A stretch of DNA of 64,000 nt, from NCBI RefSeq assembly GCF_000725495.1, contig NZ_JNZD01000023.1, forward strand, positions 62,001-126,000, given 5' to 3'. The notes under the pieces are model-generated. The model did not search any database. It saw nothing but the letters and a program-made list of their open reading frames with translations, and was not told the DNA's origin. This document shows positions 10,428-21,581 of the stretch, piece after piece; position 1 is the stretch's first letter; each line of letters begins with the position of its first letter. This DNA comes from Streptomyces aureus. Its GTDB lineage: Bacteria > Actinomycetota > Actinomycetes > Streptomycetales > Streptomycetaceae. A program made the translations under genes and the position numbers.

Positions 10428-10479
10428 GACGCAGTACCGGGAACACCGCAGGGAAACAGGGGAGAGGGAAGCACGGATC

Positions 10480-10767
10480 ATGAGCGTGGTCGGGCAGGTC
10501 TTCTACATCGCGCTGATGTGCTTCCTCATCGTGCTGATTTTCCGGTTGGTCATGGACTACGTCTTCCAGTTCGCCCGCTCATGGCAACCTGGCAAGCCGA
10601 TGGTGGTCGTTCTGGAGGCCACCTACACTGTCACCGATCCACCGCTCAAGCTTCTGCGGCGGTTCATTCCGCCGCTGCGTCTCGGGGGCGTGGCGCTTGA
10701 CCTGTCCTTCTTCGTACTGATGATCATCGTCTTCATCTTGATCAGACTTACGCAGAGCCTGATGTGA
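10480..10767 (+). CDS. yggT: YggT/YlmG family membrane protein
   Basis: Small membrane protein of 95 residues with two helices (about 5-28 and 70-93) separated by the family signature TDPPLKLLRRFIPPLRLGGVALDLS. YlmG proteins occur beside sepF and divIVA in Gram-positive bacteria and affect septation or nucleoid/membrane organisation; the mechanism is unclear. The ATG at 10480 was chosen because GGGGAGAGGGAAG lies directly upstream and the first helix begins there; the frame is open further upstream but has no better signal. Confidence 0.9.
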   Translation: MSVVGQVFYIALMCFLIVLIFRLVMDYVFQFARSWQPGKPMVVVLEATYTVTDPPLKLLRRFIPPLRLGGVALDLSFFVLMIIVFILIRLTQSLM

Positions 10768-10822
10768 GCGATGTGAACGATACGGTCTTGCCGAATGCCG
10801 ACGACTACGTTGAGGTGAAGAG

Positions 10823-12097
10823 ATGCCGTTGACCCCCGAGGACGTGCGGAACAAACAGTTCACGACCGTCCGCCTCCGAGAAGGCTATGACGAGGACGAG
10901 GTCGATGCCTTCCTCGACGAGGTCGAAGCCGAACTGACCCGCCTGCTCCGCGAGAACGAGGATCTGCGCGCCAAGCTGGCCGCGGCCACGCGCGCGGCCG
11001 CGCAGAACCAGCAGCAGCAGGGTATGCGCAAGCCGCCGGAGGGGCCGGACCAGCAGGGCCCGCCGCAGGGTATGCGAGGGCCCGGCGCTCCTGTGCCCGC
11101 CGGGATATCAGGCCCGCCGCAGGGCATGGGCGGCCCCATGGGCGGCCCGCCTCAGCTGCCGAGTGGTGCCCCCGCGCTGCCCGCCGGCCCCAGTGGCCAG
11201 GGCGGCCCGCAGGGTCAGGGCCCGATGGGTCAGGGTCCGATGGGCCAGGGCCCCATGGGTCAGGGTCCGATGGGTCAGGGTCCGATGGGCCAGGGCCCCA
11301 TGGGTCAGGGTCCGATGGGCCAGGGCCCCATGGGTCAGGGTCCGATGGGCCAGGGTGGTCCCGGCCAGATGCAGCCGATGGGTGGCCCGATGGGCGGTCC
11401 CATGGGCGGTCCGATGGGTGGCCCCATGGGTGGTCCGATGGGCGGTCCCATGGGTGGTCCGATGGGCGGCCCCGGTCAGCAGATGCAGCAGCAGGGTCCC
11501 GGTGGCGACAGCGCCGCGCGTGTCCTCTCGCTCGCCCAGCAGACCGCCGACCAGGCGATCGCCGAGGCGCGCTCCGAGGCCAACAAGATCGTCGGTGAGG
11601 CCCGCAGCCGCGCCGAGGGTCTGGAGCGCGACGCCCGTGCCAAGGCCGACGCCCTGGAGCGGGACGCGCAGGAGAAGCACCGCGTCGCGATGGGCTCGCT
11701 CGAGTCCGCCCGCGCCACGCTGGAGCGCAAGGTCGAGGACCTGCGCGGCTTCGAGCGCGAGTACCGCACGCGTCTGAAGTCCTACCTGGAGTCGCAGCTG
11801 CGCCAGCTGGAGACGCAGGCGGACGACTCGCTCGCCCCGCCGCGCACTCCGGCCGCCGCGTCGCTGCCGGCGTCCTCCGCGCCCTCGATGGCTCCCGCGG
11901 GAGCCGGTGCGCCGTCCTACGGCGGCAACCCGGGCATGGGCGCGCCGTCGCAGGGCGGACCGTCCTACGGCGGGCAGCAGCAGATGTCGCCCGCGATGAC
12001 CCAGCCGATGGCTCCGGTGCGGCCCCAGGGCCCGTCGCCGATGCAGCAGGCGCCCTCGCCGATGCGCGGGTTCCTCATCGACGAGGACGACAACTGA
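10823..12097 (+). CDS. divIVA: polar growth determinant DivIVA with glycine/proline/methionine repeats
   Basis: Coiled-coil protein that marks hyphal tips and recruits wall synthesis; essential in Streptomyces. 424 residues. The N-terminal DivIVA membrane-binding domain ([34 protein letters not shown], given here as its start and end; residues 2-35) leads to a short coil. Next comes a low-complexity insert: nine GQGPM pentapeptides (coding 11221-11355) and seven GGPM tetrapeptides (11381-11464). A long coiled coil (about residues 235-330, many Ala/Glu/Arg) and a Pro/Gln/Gly tail follow. The C-terminus IDEDDN is acidic. Confidence 0.96.
   Translation: MPLTPEDVRNKQFTTVRLREGYDEDEVDAFLDEVEAELTRLLRENEDLRAKLAAATRAAAQNQQQQGMRKPPEGPDQQGPPQGMRGPGAPVPAGISGPPQGMGGPMGGPPQLPSGAPALPAGPSGQGGPQGQGPMGQGPMGQGPMGQGPMGQGPMGQGPMGQGPMGQGPMGQGPMGQGGPGQMQPMGGPMGGPMGGPMGGPMGGPMGGPMGGPMGGPGQQMQQQGPGGDSAARVLSLAQQTADQAIAEARSEANKIVGEARSRAEGLERDARAKADALERDAQEKHRVAMGSLESARATLERKVEDLRGFEREYRTRLKSYLESQLRQLETQADDSLAPPRTPAAASLPASSAPSMAPAGAGAPSYGGNPGMGAPSQGGPSYGGQQQMSPAMTQPMAPVRPQGPSPMQQAPSPMRGFLIDEDDN
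11221..11464 (+). repeat. in-frame minisatellites inside divIVA
   Basis: Nine tandem 15-bp units (consensus CCGATGGGTCAGGGT, encoding GQGPM in phase) span 11221-11355. After a 25-base spacer, seven 12-bp units encoding GGPM span 11381-11464. Units differ only at third positions, so they expanded recently and are kept for the protein. Copy number probably varies between strains. Confidence 0.9.
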
Positions 12098-12133
12098 CGG
12101 CGGCCGACACGCCATAGGCGTCGGCAGCATTCA

Positions 12134-12170
12134 GGGCGGGGCCCCCGGATTCCGGGGGCCCCGCCCTTTT
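12134..12170 (+). terminator. intrinsic terminator after divIVA
   Basis: A perfect GC-rich stem pairs 12134-12148 with 12152-12166 around a 3-base loop and is followed by TTTT. It ends the division-cluster transcript 36 bases after the divIVA stop. Confidence 0.9.
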
Positions 12171-12488
12171 GCCTACCCGGAAACGCCTTGAAAGGCCCCA
12201 GGAAGCGCCATCACGGCCACGCGGGCCAATCTCTCCCCTCGCGCCCCGACAGGCCCTGTACCGCTCTCCTGTCCTCTCGGTCACGCAGGACTCCAGCCCC
12301 TCCGGCGTCTGAGGAGCGGGGCCCGGGGCGGAGCCCCGGGGACGGGAAGGGTAGGGGCGGAGGGGGTGAGAACCAGCGGCCGGGACCGACACGCGGCCCG
12401 GGCGGCTCCGCCGAGCAGCGGCAGGCCCGCACGGCCGGCGTGGCGCTCGGCGCGGGACGCGGGGCCCGGGGCGGAGCCCCGGGAAGGC
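12171..12488. other. gene-free spacer with two 25-bp copies of a GC palindrome
   Basis: I see no credible gene here. Two identical 25-base copies of a sequence containing GGGGCCCGGGGCGGAGCCCC lie at 12316-12340 and 12459-12483. Each can fold on itself. Such GGGGC/GCCCC palindromes are widespread in Streptomyces intergenic DNA. Here they sit between two convergent genes and may add to termination. Confidence 0.5.
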
Positions 12489-12534
12489 CGAAGGCCCGGG
12501 GCCGCCAGGAGAACCTGGTGACCCCGGGCCTTCG
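12489..12534 (-). terminator. terminator after ileS
   Basis: Perfect 13-bp inverted repeat: CGAAGGCCCGGGG at 12489-12501 and CCCCGGGCCTTCG at 12522-12534. The 20-base spacer holds a second small stem (CCAGG/CCTGG). It begins 20 bases past the ileS stop. The sequence is symmetric, so it may also stop read-through from divIVA. Confidence 0.8.
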
Positions 12535-12553
12535 TGCTCGGGTGCGAGTTCCG

Positions 12554-15697
<3,144 letters not shown>

Positions 15698-15995
15698 CGG
15701 CGAGCTTCCTCCAACGGACTTTCTGCCTTCCGTCGGAGGGACGAGAGCCGTCTTGCTACGGACGCCGTGTGCGGCGCGCTCCCGCGGTACCACCCTCCTT
15801 GGCCCTCCGGTACGCCGTTCGTGCCGGTGAGCCCCCTCATTGGGGTCGCGATGCCGGGTCTACTGGCCCCCACGGGGGTGTTCTGCCGGCGGCTCCGGGG
15901 TGATCTTCACGTCGCGCTCGCCCCCGGGCTCCCACCGTCCCCGGGTCGCTCCTGGCCGCGTACGCCGCTACTCGTCCCCATCCACGCTTCTCGCT
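15698..15995 (-). promoter_or_regulatory. T-box riboswitch of ileS
   Basis: tRNA-Ile-sensing leader. The conserved T-box AGGGTGGTACCGCGGG is the complement of 15781-15796. A stem I is closed by GCGGC/GCCGC; its specifier loop reads GTGAAGATCACC, with the isoleucine codon ATC at complement 15902-15904 and the AGTA motif on the opposite side. Downstream, CCTCCGACGG (complement 15730-15739) can pair with CCGTTGGAGG (complement 15708-15717), nine Watson-Crick pairs plus one G-U, hiding the GGAGG of ileS. The same strand can pair with the GGAGGG by the T-box. This fits the translational T-box type known from actinobacterial ileS. A -10-like TACACT is the complement of 16002-16007; the leader start is approximate. 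Confidence 0.93.
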
Positions 15996-16281
15996 GCGCC
16001 CAGTGTACGGCGCCCCGGGGACGGCGGCCGACCGGATTTCCCGGGCGCCGCCGTGGCCTGCGCGATGACCCGAACGGCCTCGGGCGCGCGTCCGGATCAC
16101 GGGACGTCGGTCCCGGCGGATTACCCGGCGGGGAGCTGGGCACAACGGAGGCAGACTCCCCGCGCGGGGCTCGCGCGGAGGGCGGATCGTGGGCGGGCCC
16201 CCGTTGCCGCGGGCCGGAAGTCGATTTATCGTCCCAGCACGATTCGCGAGCAAGATCACAATATGTGAAGGGGCCGCGGCC
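15996..16281. promoter_or_regulatory. divergent promoter region between ileS leader and the TraR/DksA gene
   Basis: About 285 bases without a gene. On - it should hold the ileS promoter (TACACT, complement 16002-16007). On +, the A/T-richer stretch about 16220-16265 (GATTTATCG, ATCACAATATGTG) is the likeliest promoter of the next gene. No convincing -35 boxes were seen. Confidence 0.45.
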
Positions 16282-17175
16282 ATGGTGGCGAAGAAGACCG
16301 CCGTACAGCAGTCGGCGTCGGGCAGATCCACGGATGCGGCGGCCAGGGACGCGGGTGGGAGGAAGGGAGCGCGGGCGGCCTCGGAGACCGCCGGGGCGAA
16401 GCCGGTGAAGCGGGCCTCCCGCAAGGCGGCACCGTCCGCGCGGACCGCGTCCGCGAAGCCGGGCGGGACGGCGGCCTCCTCCGGGGAGGCGCCCACGAAG
16501 GCCACGGACGGGAAGGCCGGCACCGGGAAGGCGGCGGGGAAGCCGGGGTCCGCGAAATCGGCGTCCTCCGCGTCCGCGGCGAAGAGGAACAGCGGCGGCT
16601 CGGCGAGGAAGAGCACCGGTACGGCCAGGAGGACGGCCGCTCCGGCGGCCCAGGGCGCGGCCGAGGCCGCGAAGACGACGGGAGCCACGACAGTGGTTGC
16701 GAAGAAGACCCGGGGCGCGGCCGCGGCCGCCAAGAAGACCACCGCGGTACCGAAGGCGAGGATCGCCGCCCTGGAGCCCGGCGAGCTCGCGGTGCGGCCC
16801 GGGGAGGACCCCTGGACGCCGGACGAGGTCGGGGCCGCCCGCGCGGAGCTCCAGTCGGAGGTGCTGCGCCTGGGCGCCGAGATCTCCTCGTCCGAGGAGG
16901 GGCTGGCGGGCCTGATGCGCGACTCGGGCGACGGCGCCGGCGACGACGAGGCCGACACCGGTACGAAAAACATCACACGCGAGCACGAGATGGCGCTCAA
17001 CGCCAACGCGCGCGAGATGCTGGAGCAGACCGAGCGCGCCCTGGACCGTCTCGACGCGGGCACCTACGGGCTCTGCGAGAACTGCGGCAACGCCATCGGG
17101 AAGGCCCGTATGCAGGCCTTCCCGCGCGCCACCCTGTGCGTGGAGTGCAAGCAGAAGCAGGAACGCAGGCACTGA
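16282..17175 (+). CDS. TraR/DksA-family zinc-finger protein with Lys/Ala-rich N-terminal tail
   Basis: 297 residues in two unlike halves. Residues 1 to about 165 are Ala/Lys/Thr/Gly/Ser-rich with AKKT-type motifs (VAKKTAVQQ, VVAKKTRG, AAKKTTAVPK), resembling histone H1-like tails that bind DNA. The C-terminal part is a TraR/DksA domain: a helical hairpin and a C4 zinc finger with C265, C268, C286 and C289 (LCENCGNAIGK...LCVECKQK). DksA relatives act in the secondary channel of RNA polymerase; whether this one does is unknown. ATG 16282 follows GAAGGGG; upstream in-frame sequence looks non-coding. Confidence 0.88.
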   Translation: MVAKKTAVQQSASGRSTDAAARDAGGRKGARAASETAGAKPVKRASRKAAPSARTASAKPGGTAASSGEAPTKATDGKAGTGKAAGKPGSAKSASSASAAKRNSGGSARKSTGTARRTAAPAAQGAAEAAKTTGATTVVAKKTRGAAAAAKKTTAVPKARIAALEPGELAVRPGEDPWTPDEVGAARAELQSEVLRLGAEISSSEEGLAGLMRDSGDGAGDDEADTGTKNITREHEMALNANAREMLEQTERALDRLDAGTYGLCENCGNAIGKARMQAFPRATLCVECKQKQERRH

Positions 17176-17299
17176 GTTCAGGGCGCCGCGGGGGAGCGCC
17201 GGCGCCCCGCCGCGGTGATCGCTCCTGAGCATGGGTGCCCGCGCGCGTGTGCCGTACCCTCGTCCTCAGTCAGGAACCTAGGTCGAGGGACTCACTCAC

Positions 17300-17923
17300 G
17301 TGGCAGAGGCGGAGCGCATCATCGGTACGCCGGACATTCCAGGGGCGGCGGGGGCCGAACCGGAGCAGTCCGGCGGGAACGCGGTGTCCGGCGACCGGTC
17401 CGGCGCCGCCGCGCCGGCCCCGGCCGAGCGGCCCAGGGGCAAGCGCAGGATCGCCGTGCTGTTCACGGTGGCCGTCCTCGCGTACGCCCTCGATCTCGTC
17501 AGCAAGATGATCGTGGTGGCGAAGCTGGAGCACCACGACGCCATCGACATCGCCGGGGACTGGCTGAAGCTCGAGGCGATCCGCAACGCGGGCGCCGCCT
17601 TCGGCTTCGGCCAGGCGTTCACTGTCATCTTCACGGTGATCGCCGCGGCCGTGATCGTCGTGATCGCCCGGCTCGCCCGCAAGCTCTACAGCGTGCCGTG
17701 GGCCATCGCCCTCGGCCTGCTGCTCGGCGGCGCGCTCGGCAACCTGACCGACCGCATCTTCCGCTCGCCCGGCATCTTCGAGGGCGCGGTCGTGGACTTC
17801 ATCGCGCCCAAGCACTTCGCCGTCTTCAACCTCGCCGACTCGGCGATCGTCTGCGGCGGCATCCTCATCGTGCTGCTGTCCTTCCGGGGCCTGGACCCGG
17901 ACGGAACGGTCCACAAGGACTGA
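17300..17923 (+). CDS. lspA: lipoprotein signal peptidase (signal peptidase II)
   Basis: Membrane aspartyl protease that cleaves prolipoprotein signal peptides after lipidation by Lgt (the start of lgt is at the far end of this window). 207 residues: a hydrophilic, Ala/Pro/Gly-rich extension of about 47 residues, then four membrane helices. The catalytic Asp pair is in GNLTDRIF and [19 protein letters not shown] is the family NxGxAF motif. GTG start. The long N-terminal extension is usual in Streptomyces. Confidence 0.95.
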   Translation: MAEAERIIGTPDIPGAAGAEPEQSGGNAVSGDRSGAAAPAPAERPRGKRRIAVLFTVAVLAYALDLVSKMIVVAKLEHHDAIDIAGDWLKLEAIRNAGAAFGFGQAFTVIFTVIAAAVIVVIARLARKLYSVPWAIALGLLLGGALGNLTDRIFRSPGIFEGAVVDFIAPKHFAVFNLADSAIVCGGILIVLLSFRGLDPDGTVHKD

Positions 17924-17937
17924 CCCGCACCCGCCCC

Positions 17938-17983
17938 CCGGGGCGCGTCGCCGGGCCCTCGGACAGGGTTCCGGGCGCCCCGG
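17938..17983 (+). terminator. possible terminator after lspA
   Basis: CCGGGGCGC at 17938-17946 pairs with GCGCCCCGG at 17975-17983; the 28-base interval can form an inner stem (GCCCT/AGGGT-like). There is no U-tract. It lies between lspA and the probably separately promoted rluD. Confidence 0.5.
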
Positions 17984-18045
17984 CCGGGCACGGGCCTCCC
18001 GGGCCGTGGTCCGGGGGTGCCGGAGCCGTCCGGCATACTCGACGG

Positions 18046-18990
18046 GTGAGTACGATTCCCGAGATCCGCACCCTGCCCGTGCCCGACGGCCTGGAGGGCG
18101 AGCGTGTCGACGCCGCCATCTCCCGCATGCTGGGCTTCTCCCGTACCAAGGCCGCGGAGCTCGCCGCGGCGGGCAAGGTGACGATCGACGGATCGGTCGT
18201 CGGCAAGTCCGAGCGCGTGCACGGCGGCGCCTGGCTCGAGGTCGAGATGCCCGGGGCCCCGGCGCCCGTGCAGATCGTCGCCGAGCCCGTCGAGGGCATG
18301 GAGATCGTCTACGACGACGACGACGTCCTCGTGATCGTCAAGCCCGTCGGCGTGGCCGCGCACCCCAGCCCCGGCTGGTCCGGCCCGACCGTCATCGGCG
18401 GCCTCGCCGCCGCCGGCTACCGCATCTCGACCTCCGGTGCCGCGGAGCGCCAGGGCATCGTCCACCGCCTCGACGTGGGCACCTCGGGCCTGATGACGGT
18501 CGCCAAGTCGGAGCACGCGTACACCTCGCTCAAGCGCCAGTTCAAGGAGCGCACGGTCGACAAGCGCTACCACGCGCTCGTCCAGGGCCACCCCGACCCG
18601 ACCAGCGGCACCATCGACGCCCCCATCGGACGCCACCCGAACCACGACTACAAGTGGGCGGTCACGGCCGAGGGCAAGCCCTCCGTCACGCACTACGACC
18701 TGGTCGAGGCGTTCCGCGCCGCCTCCCTGCTCGACATCAAGCTGGAGACCGGGCGCACCCACCAGATCCGCGTCCACATGTCCGCCCACCGCCACCCCTG
18801 CGTCGGCGACCTGACCTACGGCGCGGACCCCACGCTCGCCAAGCGCCTCGGCATCACCCGCCAGTGGCTGCACGCGGTGCGGCTCGGGTTCGAGCACCCC
18901 GCGGACGGCCGGTGGGTGGAGTTCGAGAGCGACTACCCCGACGACCTCCAGCGGGCGCTCGACAAGGTCCGTGAGGAGAGCTGGGCGTGA
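18046..18990 (+). CDS. rluD: RluD-type 23S rRNA pseudouridine synthase
   Basis: Isomerises uridines in 23S rRNA to pseudouridine (RluA/RluD family). 314 residues: an S4 RNA-binding domain (about 15-75, [27 protein letters not shown] in part) followed by the synthase domain with the catalytic Asp in the motif [26 protein letters not shown] and WLHAVRL are further signatures. GTG start at 18046; the hexamer CATACT 7 bases upstream suggests a nearly leaderless transcript. The stop overlaps the GNAT gene (GTGA). Confidence 0.92.
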   Translation: MSTIPEIRTLPVPDGLEGERVDAAISRMLGFSRTKAAELAAAGKVTIDGSVVGKSERVHGGAWLEVEMPGAPAPVQIVAEPVEGMEIVYDDDDVLVIVKPVGVAAHPSPGWSGPTVIGGLAAAGYRISTSGAAERQGIVHRLDVGTSGLMTVAKSEHAYTSLKRQFKERTVDKRYHALVQGHPDPTSGTIDAPIGRHPNHDYKWAVTAEGKPSVTHYDLVEAFRAASLLDIKLETGRTHQIRVHMSAHRHPCVGDLTYGADPTLAKRLGITRQWLHAVRLGFEHPADGRWVEFESDYPDDLQRALDKVREESWA

Positions 18991-19490
18991 GCGGCGCTCC
19001 GGACGGCCCGGCGGGCGTCCTCCCGGCGAGCGCGTACGAGGTGCGCGTCGCCGAGCACCCCGGGGACCGTGAGGCCTGCTTCGCGGTGCGCAAGGACGTC
19101 TTCGTCGGCGAACAGGGCGTGCCCGAGGACATCGAGTACGACGCCTACGACCCCGGCGCCCTGCACGTGCTGGCCGTCCGCGAGGACGGCGTCCCCCTCG
19201 GCACCGGCCGGCTCCTGGAGGGCGAGGCGGCCGCGGCGAAGGTCGGCGGGGATCCGGCCGTCGGCTCGCTCGGGCGGCTCGCCGTGACCCGCGCGGCACG
19301 CGGGCTCGGCGTCGGCGCCGCGCTCGTGCGGGCCATCGAGGCCGCCGCCCGCGCGCGGGGACTGGCCGCCGTGGACCTGCACGCCCAGACCCACGCGCTG
19401 GGCTTCTACGAACGGCTCGGATACGTGGCCTACGGTCCGGAGTTCGCGGACGCGGGAATGCCGCACCGCGCGATGCGCAAGGCGCTGTGA
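18987..19490 (+). CDS. GNAT-family N-acetyltransferase
   Basis: 167 residues with a GNAT fold. The acetyl-CoA loop reads [20 protein letters not shown], and [20 protein letters not shown] is the C-terminal signature, close to the ElaA/YjcF-type subgroup (the N-terminus contains [19 protein letters not shown]). The substrate is not predictable. Translationally coupled to the pseudouridine synthase. Confidence 0.85.
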   Translation: MSGAPDGPAGVLPASAYEVRVAEHPGDREACFAVRKDVFVGEQGVPEDIEYDAYDPGALHVLAVREDGVPLGTGRLLEGEAAAAKVGGDPAVGSLGRLAVTRAARGLGVGAALVRAIEAAARARGLAAVDLHAQTHALGFYERLGYVAYGPEFADAGMPHRAMRKAL

Positions 19491-19522
19491 GCCCGGGATC
19501 GCCGTGACCGCGTGGCAGGCTT

Positions 19523-19555
19523 GGGGTCTGGTTCGCCTTTGATCGTCTAGACCCC
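19523..19555 (+). repeat. inverted repeat just upstream of the antiporter gene
   Basis: GGGGTCT at 19523-19529 and AGACCCC at 19549-19555 form a 7-bp stem around 19 bases; the start codon is 15 bases further on. It could be a weak terminator of the rluD-GNAT transcript or part of the antiporter mRNA leader. Confidence 0.4.
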
Positions 19556-19570
19556 GCCGGAGCGCTGACC

Positions 19571-21157
19571 GTGGATCAGTTGGCCCTGCTGTTCGTGCTG
19601 CTGCTCGGGGCCGTGGTCAGCGTCCCGGTCGGCGAACGGTGGGGGCTCCCCTCACCGGTCCTCATGACCCTGCTCGGCATGGTGCTGGCCGTGCTGGACT
19701 TCGTCCCGAACGTGGACATCCCGCCCGAGCTGATCCTGCCCGCGCTGCTGCCGCCGCTGCTGTACGCCGCGGTGCGCCGCACCTCGTGGAGACAGTTCGC
19801 CGCGAACCGGCGCCCGATCTTCCTGCTCGCGGTGGCCCTGGTGTTCGTCACCACCCTGGCCGTCGCGGGCGTCGCGAGCTCGATCGTGCCGGGCCTGCCG
19901 CTGGCCGCCGCCTTCGCGCTGGGTGCTCTCGTCGCGCCCCCCGATCCGGTCGCGGCGACCGCCGTCGCCGGACAGCTCGGACTGCCGCGACGCCTGGTGT
20001 CGATCCTGGAGGGGGAGGGTCTCTTCAACGACGTCACCGCGATCGTGCTCTACCACGTCGCGATCGCCGCCGCGGTCAGCGGGACCTTCTCGCCCTGGCG
20101 GGCCGGACTCGACTTCGTGCTCTCCGCCGTCGTCGCGCTCGCCGTCGGCCTCGCCCTCGGATGGGCCGCGAACCGGCTGATGACCCTGGTCGGGGACGCC
20201 TCCCTCCAGGTCGGGCTGACCCTCCTCGTCCCGTACGTGTCGTACGTGCTGGCCGAGGAACTGCACGGATCGGGCGTGCTCGCCGTCCTCGTCACCGCCC
20301 TCTTCCTCGCCGAGTACGCCACCGACGCCGACGACGTCATGACCCGGCTCGCCGGGGCCACCGTCTGGGAGGTGGTGGACACGCTCGTCACCGGCGTCGC
20401 CTTCGGGCTCATCGGCCTCGAACTGCACAACGCCATCCGCACGGCGTCGGGGCGGTGGGGCGAGATGCTCGGCTGGGCCGCCACGATCGTGGTCGTCGTC
20501 GTCCTCGTCCGCCTGGCCTGGCTGCTGCCCGCGACCTGGCTGACCAAGCGGCTGCACGCCAAACGCGACTACGACGAGGAGATCCCGACCTCGTGGCGGG
20601 AGACCGTGGTCATGTGGTGGGCCGGGATGCGCGGGGTGGCCTCCGTGGCCCTGGCGCTCGCCATCCCGCTGGAGATGGACGACGGCTCTCCCTTCCCCGA
20701 CCGGGACGAGATCGTGTTCATCGCCTTCGGCGTGATCATGGCGACGCTCGTGCTCCAGGGGCTGACCCTGCCCTGGCTGGTCAAGAAGCTCGGGGTGCGG
20801 GCCGACGAGGACGTCGAGAAGGCCTTCGAGAAGGAGCTCGCGGTACGGGCCGCCAAGGCCGCCCGGCGCAGGCTCCGGGAGATCGAGGAGGTGGAGGAGC
20901 TGCCGGAGGAGCTCTCCGAGCAGCTCCTGCGCCGGGCCTTCGAGATCGGTGTGCGGATCAGCCCCGACATGGGGGACGAGGAGCGGCGCGAGGCGCATGT
21001 GCAGCGGGTCCGGCGCATGAAGCGGATGCGGCGGATCCAGGGGGAGATGCTGAGCGCGGCCCGGCACGAGGTGCTCTCCGCGCGCAGCGAGCCCGGGGCC
21101 GACCCCGAGATCGTGGACCGCGTCCTGCGACACCTGGACGTCCGCAGCCTGCGCTGA
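19571..21157 (+). CDS. CPA1-family Na+/H+ antiporter
   Basis: 528 residues. About twelve hydrophobic helices occupy residues 1-405, with the CPA1 signatures ALGALVAPPDPVAATAV and EGEGLFNDVTAIVLY (the latter carries the ion-binding Asp). WWAGMRGVASVALALAIPL is the conserved arginine-containing helix. The last 120 residues are charged and helical, a cytoplasmic regulatory tail. It exchanges monovalent cations for protons across the cytoplasmic membrane; ion selectivity is not predictable. GTG start with GGAG upstream. Confidence 0.92.
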   Translation: MDQLALLFVLLLGAVVSVPVGERWGLPSPVLMTLLGMVLAVLDFVPNVDIPPELILPALLPPLLYAAVRRTSWRQFAANRRPIFLLAVALVFVTTLAVAGVASSIVPGLPLAAAFALGALVAPPDPVAATAVAGQLGLPRRLVSILEGEGLFNDVTAIVLYHVAIAAAVSGTFSPWRAGLDFVLSAVVALAVGLALGWAANRLMTLVGDASLQVGLTLLVPYVSYVLAEELHGSGVLAVLVTALFLAEYATDADDVMTRLAGATVWEVVDTLVTGVAFGLIGLELHNAIRTASGRWGEMLGWAATIVVVVVLVRLAWLLPATWLTKRLHAKRDYDEEIPTSWRETVVMWWAGMRGVASVALALAIPLEMDDGSPFPDRDEIVFIAFGVIMATLVLQGLTLPWLVKKLGVRADEDVEKAFEKELAVRAAKAARRRLREIEEVEELPEELSEQLLRRAFEIGVRISPDMGDEERREAHVQRVRRMKRMRRIQGEMLSAARHEVLSARSEPGADPEIVDRVLRHLDVRSLR

Positions 21158-21237
21158 CGCCCGCCGACGGCTCACCGGTCTCTTCGCCCGCCCATCCTGA
21201 ACCGCCGCCCCGCCGCCCCGCCGGCCGGGCCCGGCCC

Positions 21238-21569
21238 CTGCGTGGTGGGCGCCGGCACCTGCCCCGCACCCGGGCCCTGTCTGGCGGGCGCTGGCACCGG
21301 CCCCGCCCTGGGGACCCTGCGCGGCGAGCGCCGGCACCTGCCCGGCCCCCGGACCTTGTGTGGCCAGTGCCGGTGCCTGCCCCGGATCCGCGCCCTGTGC
21401 GGCAGATGCCGGCACCGGCCCGGCTCTCGGCTCCTGCGTGGCGGGCGTCGGCACCTTGCCCGGCCCCCGGTACCTGCCCCGGCCCCTTGCCCTGTGTGGC
21501 GAGCGCCGGTACCCGCCCCGCGGTCGGGCTCTGTTCGGCAGGCGCCTGCCTCGGCCCGGCCCTCGGGGT
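21238..21569. repeat. eight tandem degenerate 39-bp repeats
   Basis: Units start at 21238, 21277, 21317, 21356, 21395, 21434, 21492 and 21531. Seven measure 39 or 40 bases; the sixth is 58, with a partial internal duplication. The shared core is CTGYGYGGCGRGCGCCGGCACC followed by a C/G-rich half. The array fills most of the 424-base gap between two convergent genes and begins 80 bases after the antiporter stop. The period is a multiple of three and all frames are rather open, so a decayed or unrecognised 13-residue coding repeat cannot be excluded. Confidence 0.85.
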
Positions 21570-21581
21570 TCGCCCGGGGTG

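Noticed and set aside
11221..11464. CRISPR-like short tandem repeats
   Set aside because: The repeats are contiguous, in frame with DivIVA, and have no unique spacers or cas genes.
15698..15793. N-terminal extension of IleRS by 32 residues
   Set aside because: The extra residues are translated T-box leader; the ATG at 15697 has a strong ribosome-binding site and fits the family start.
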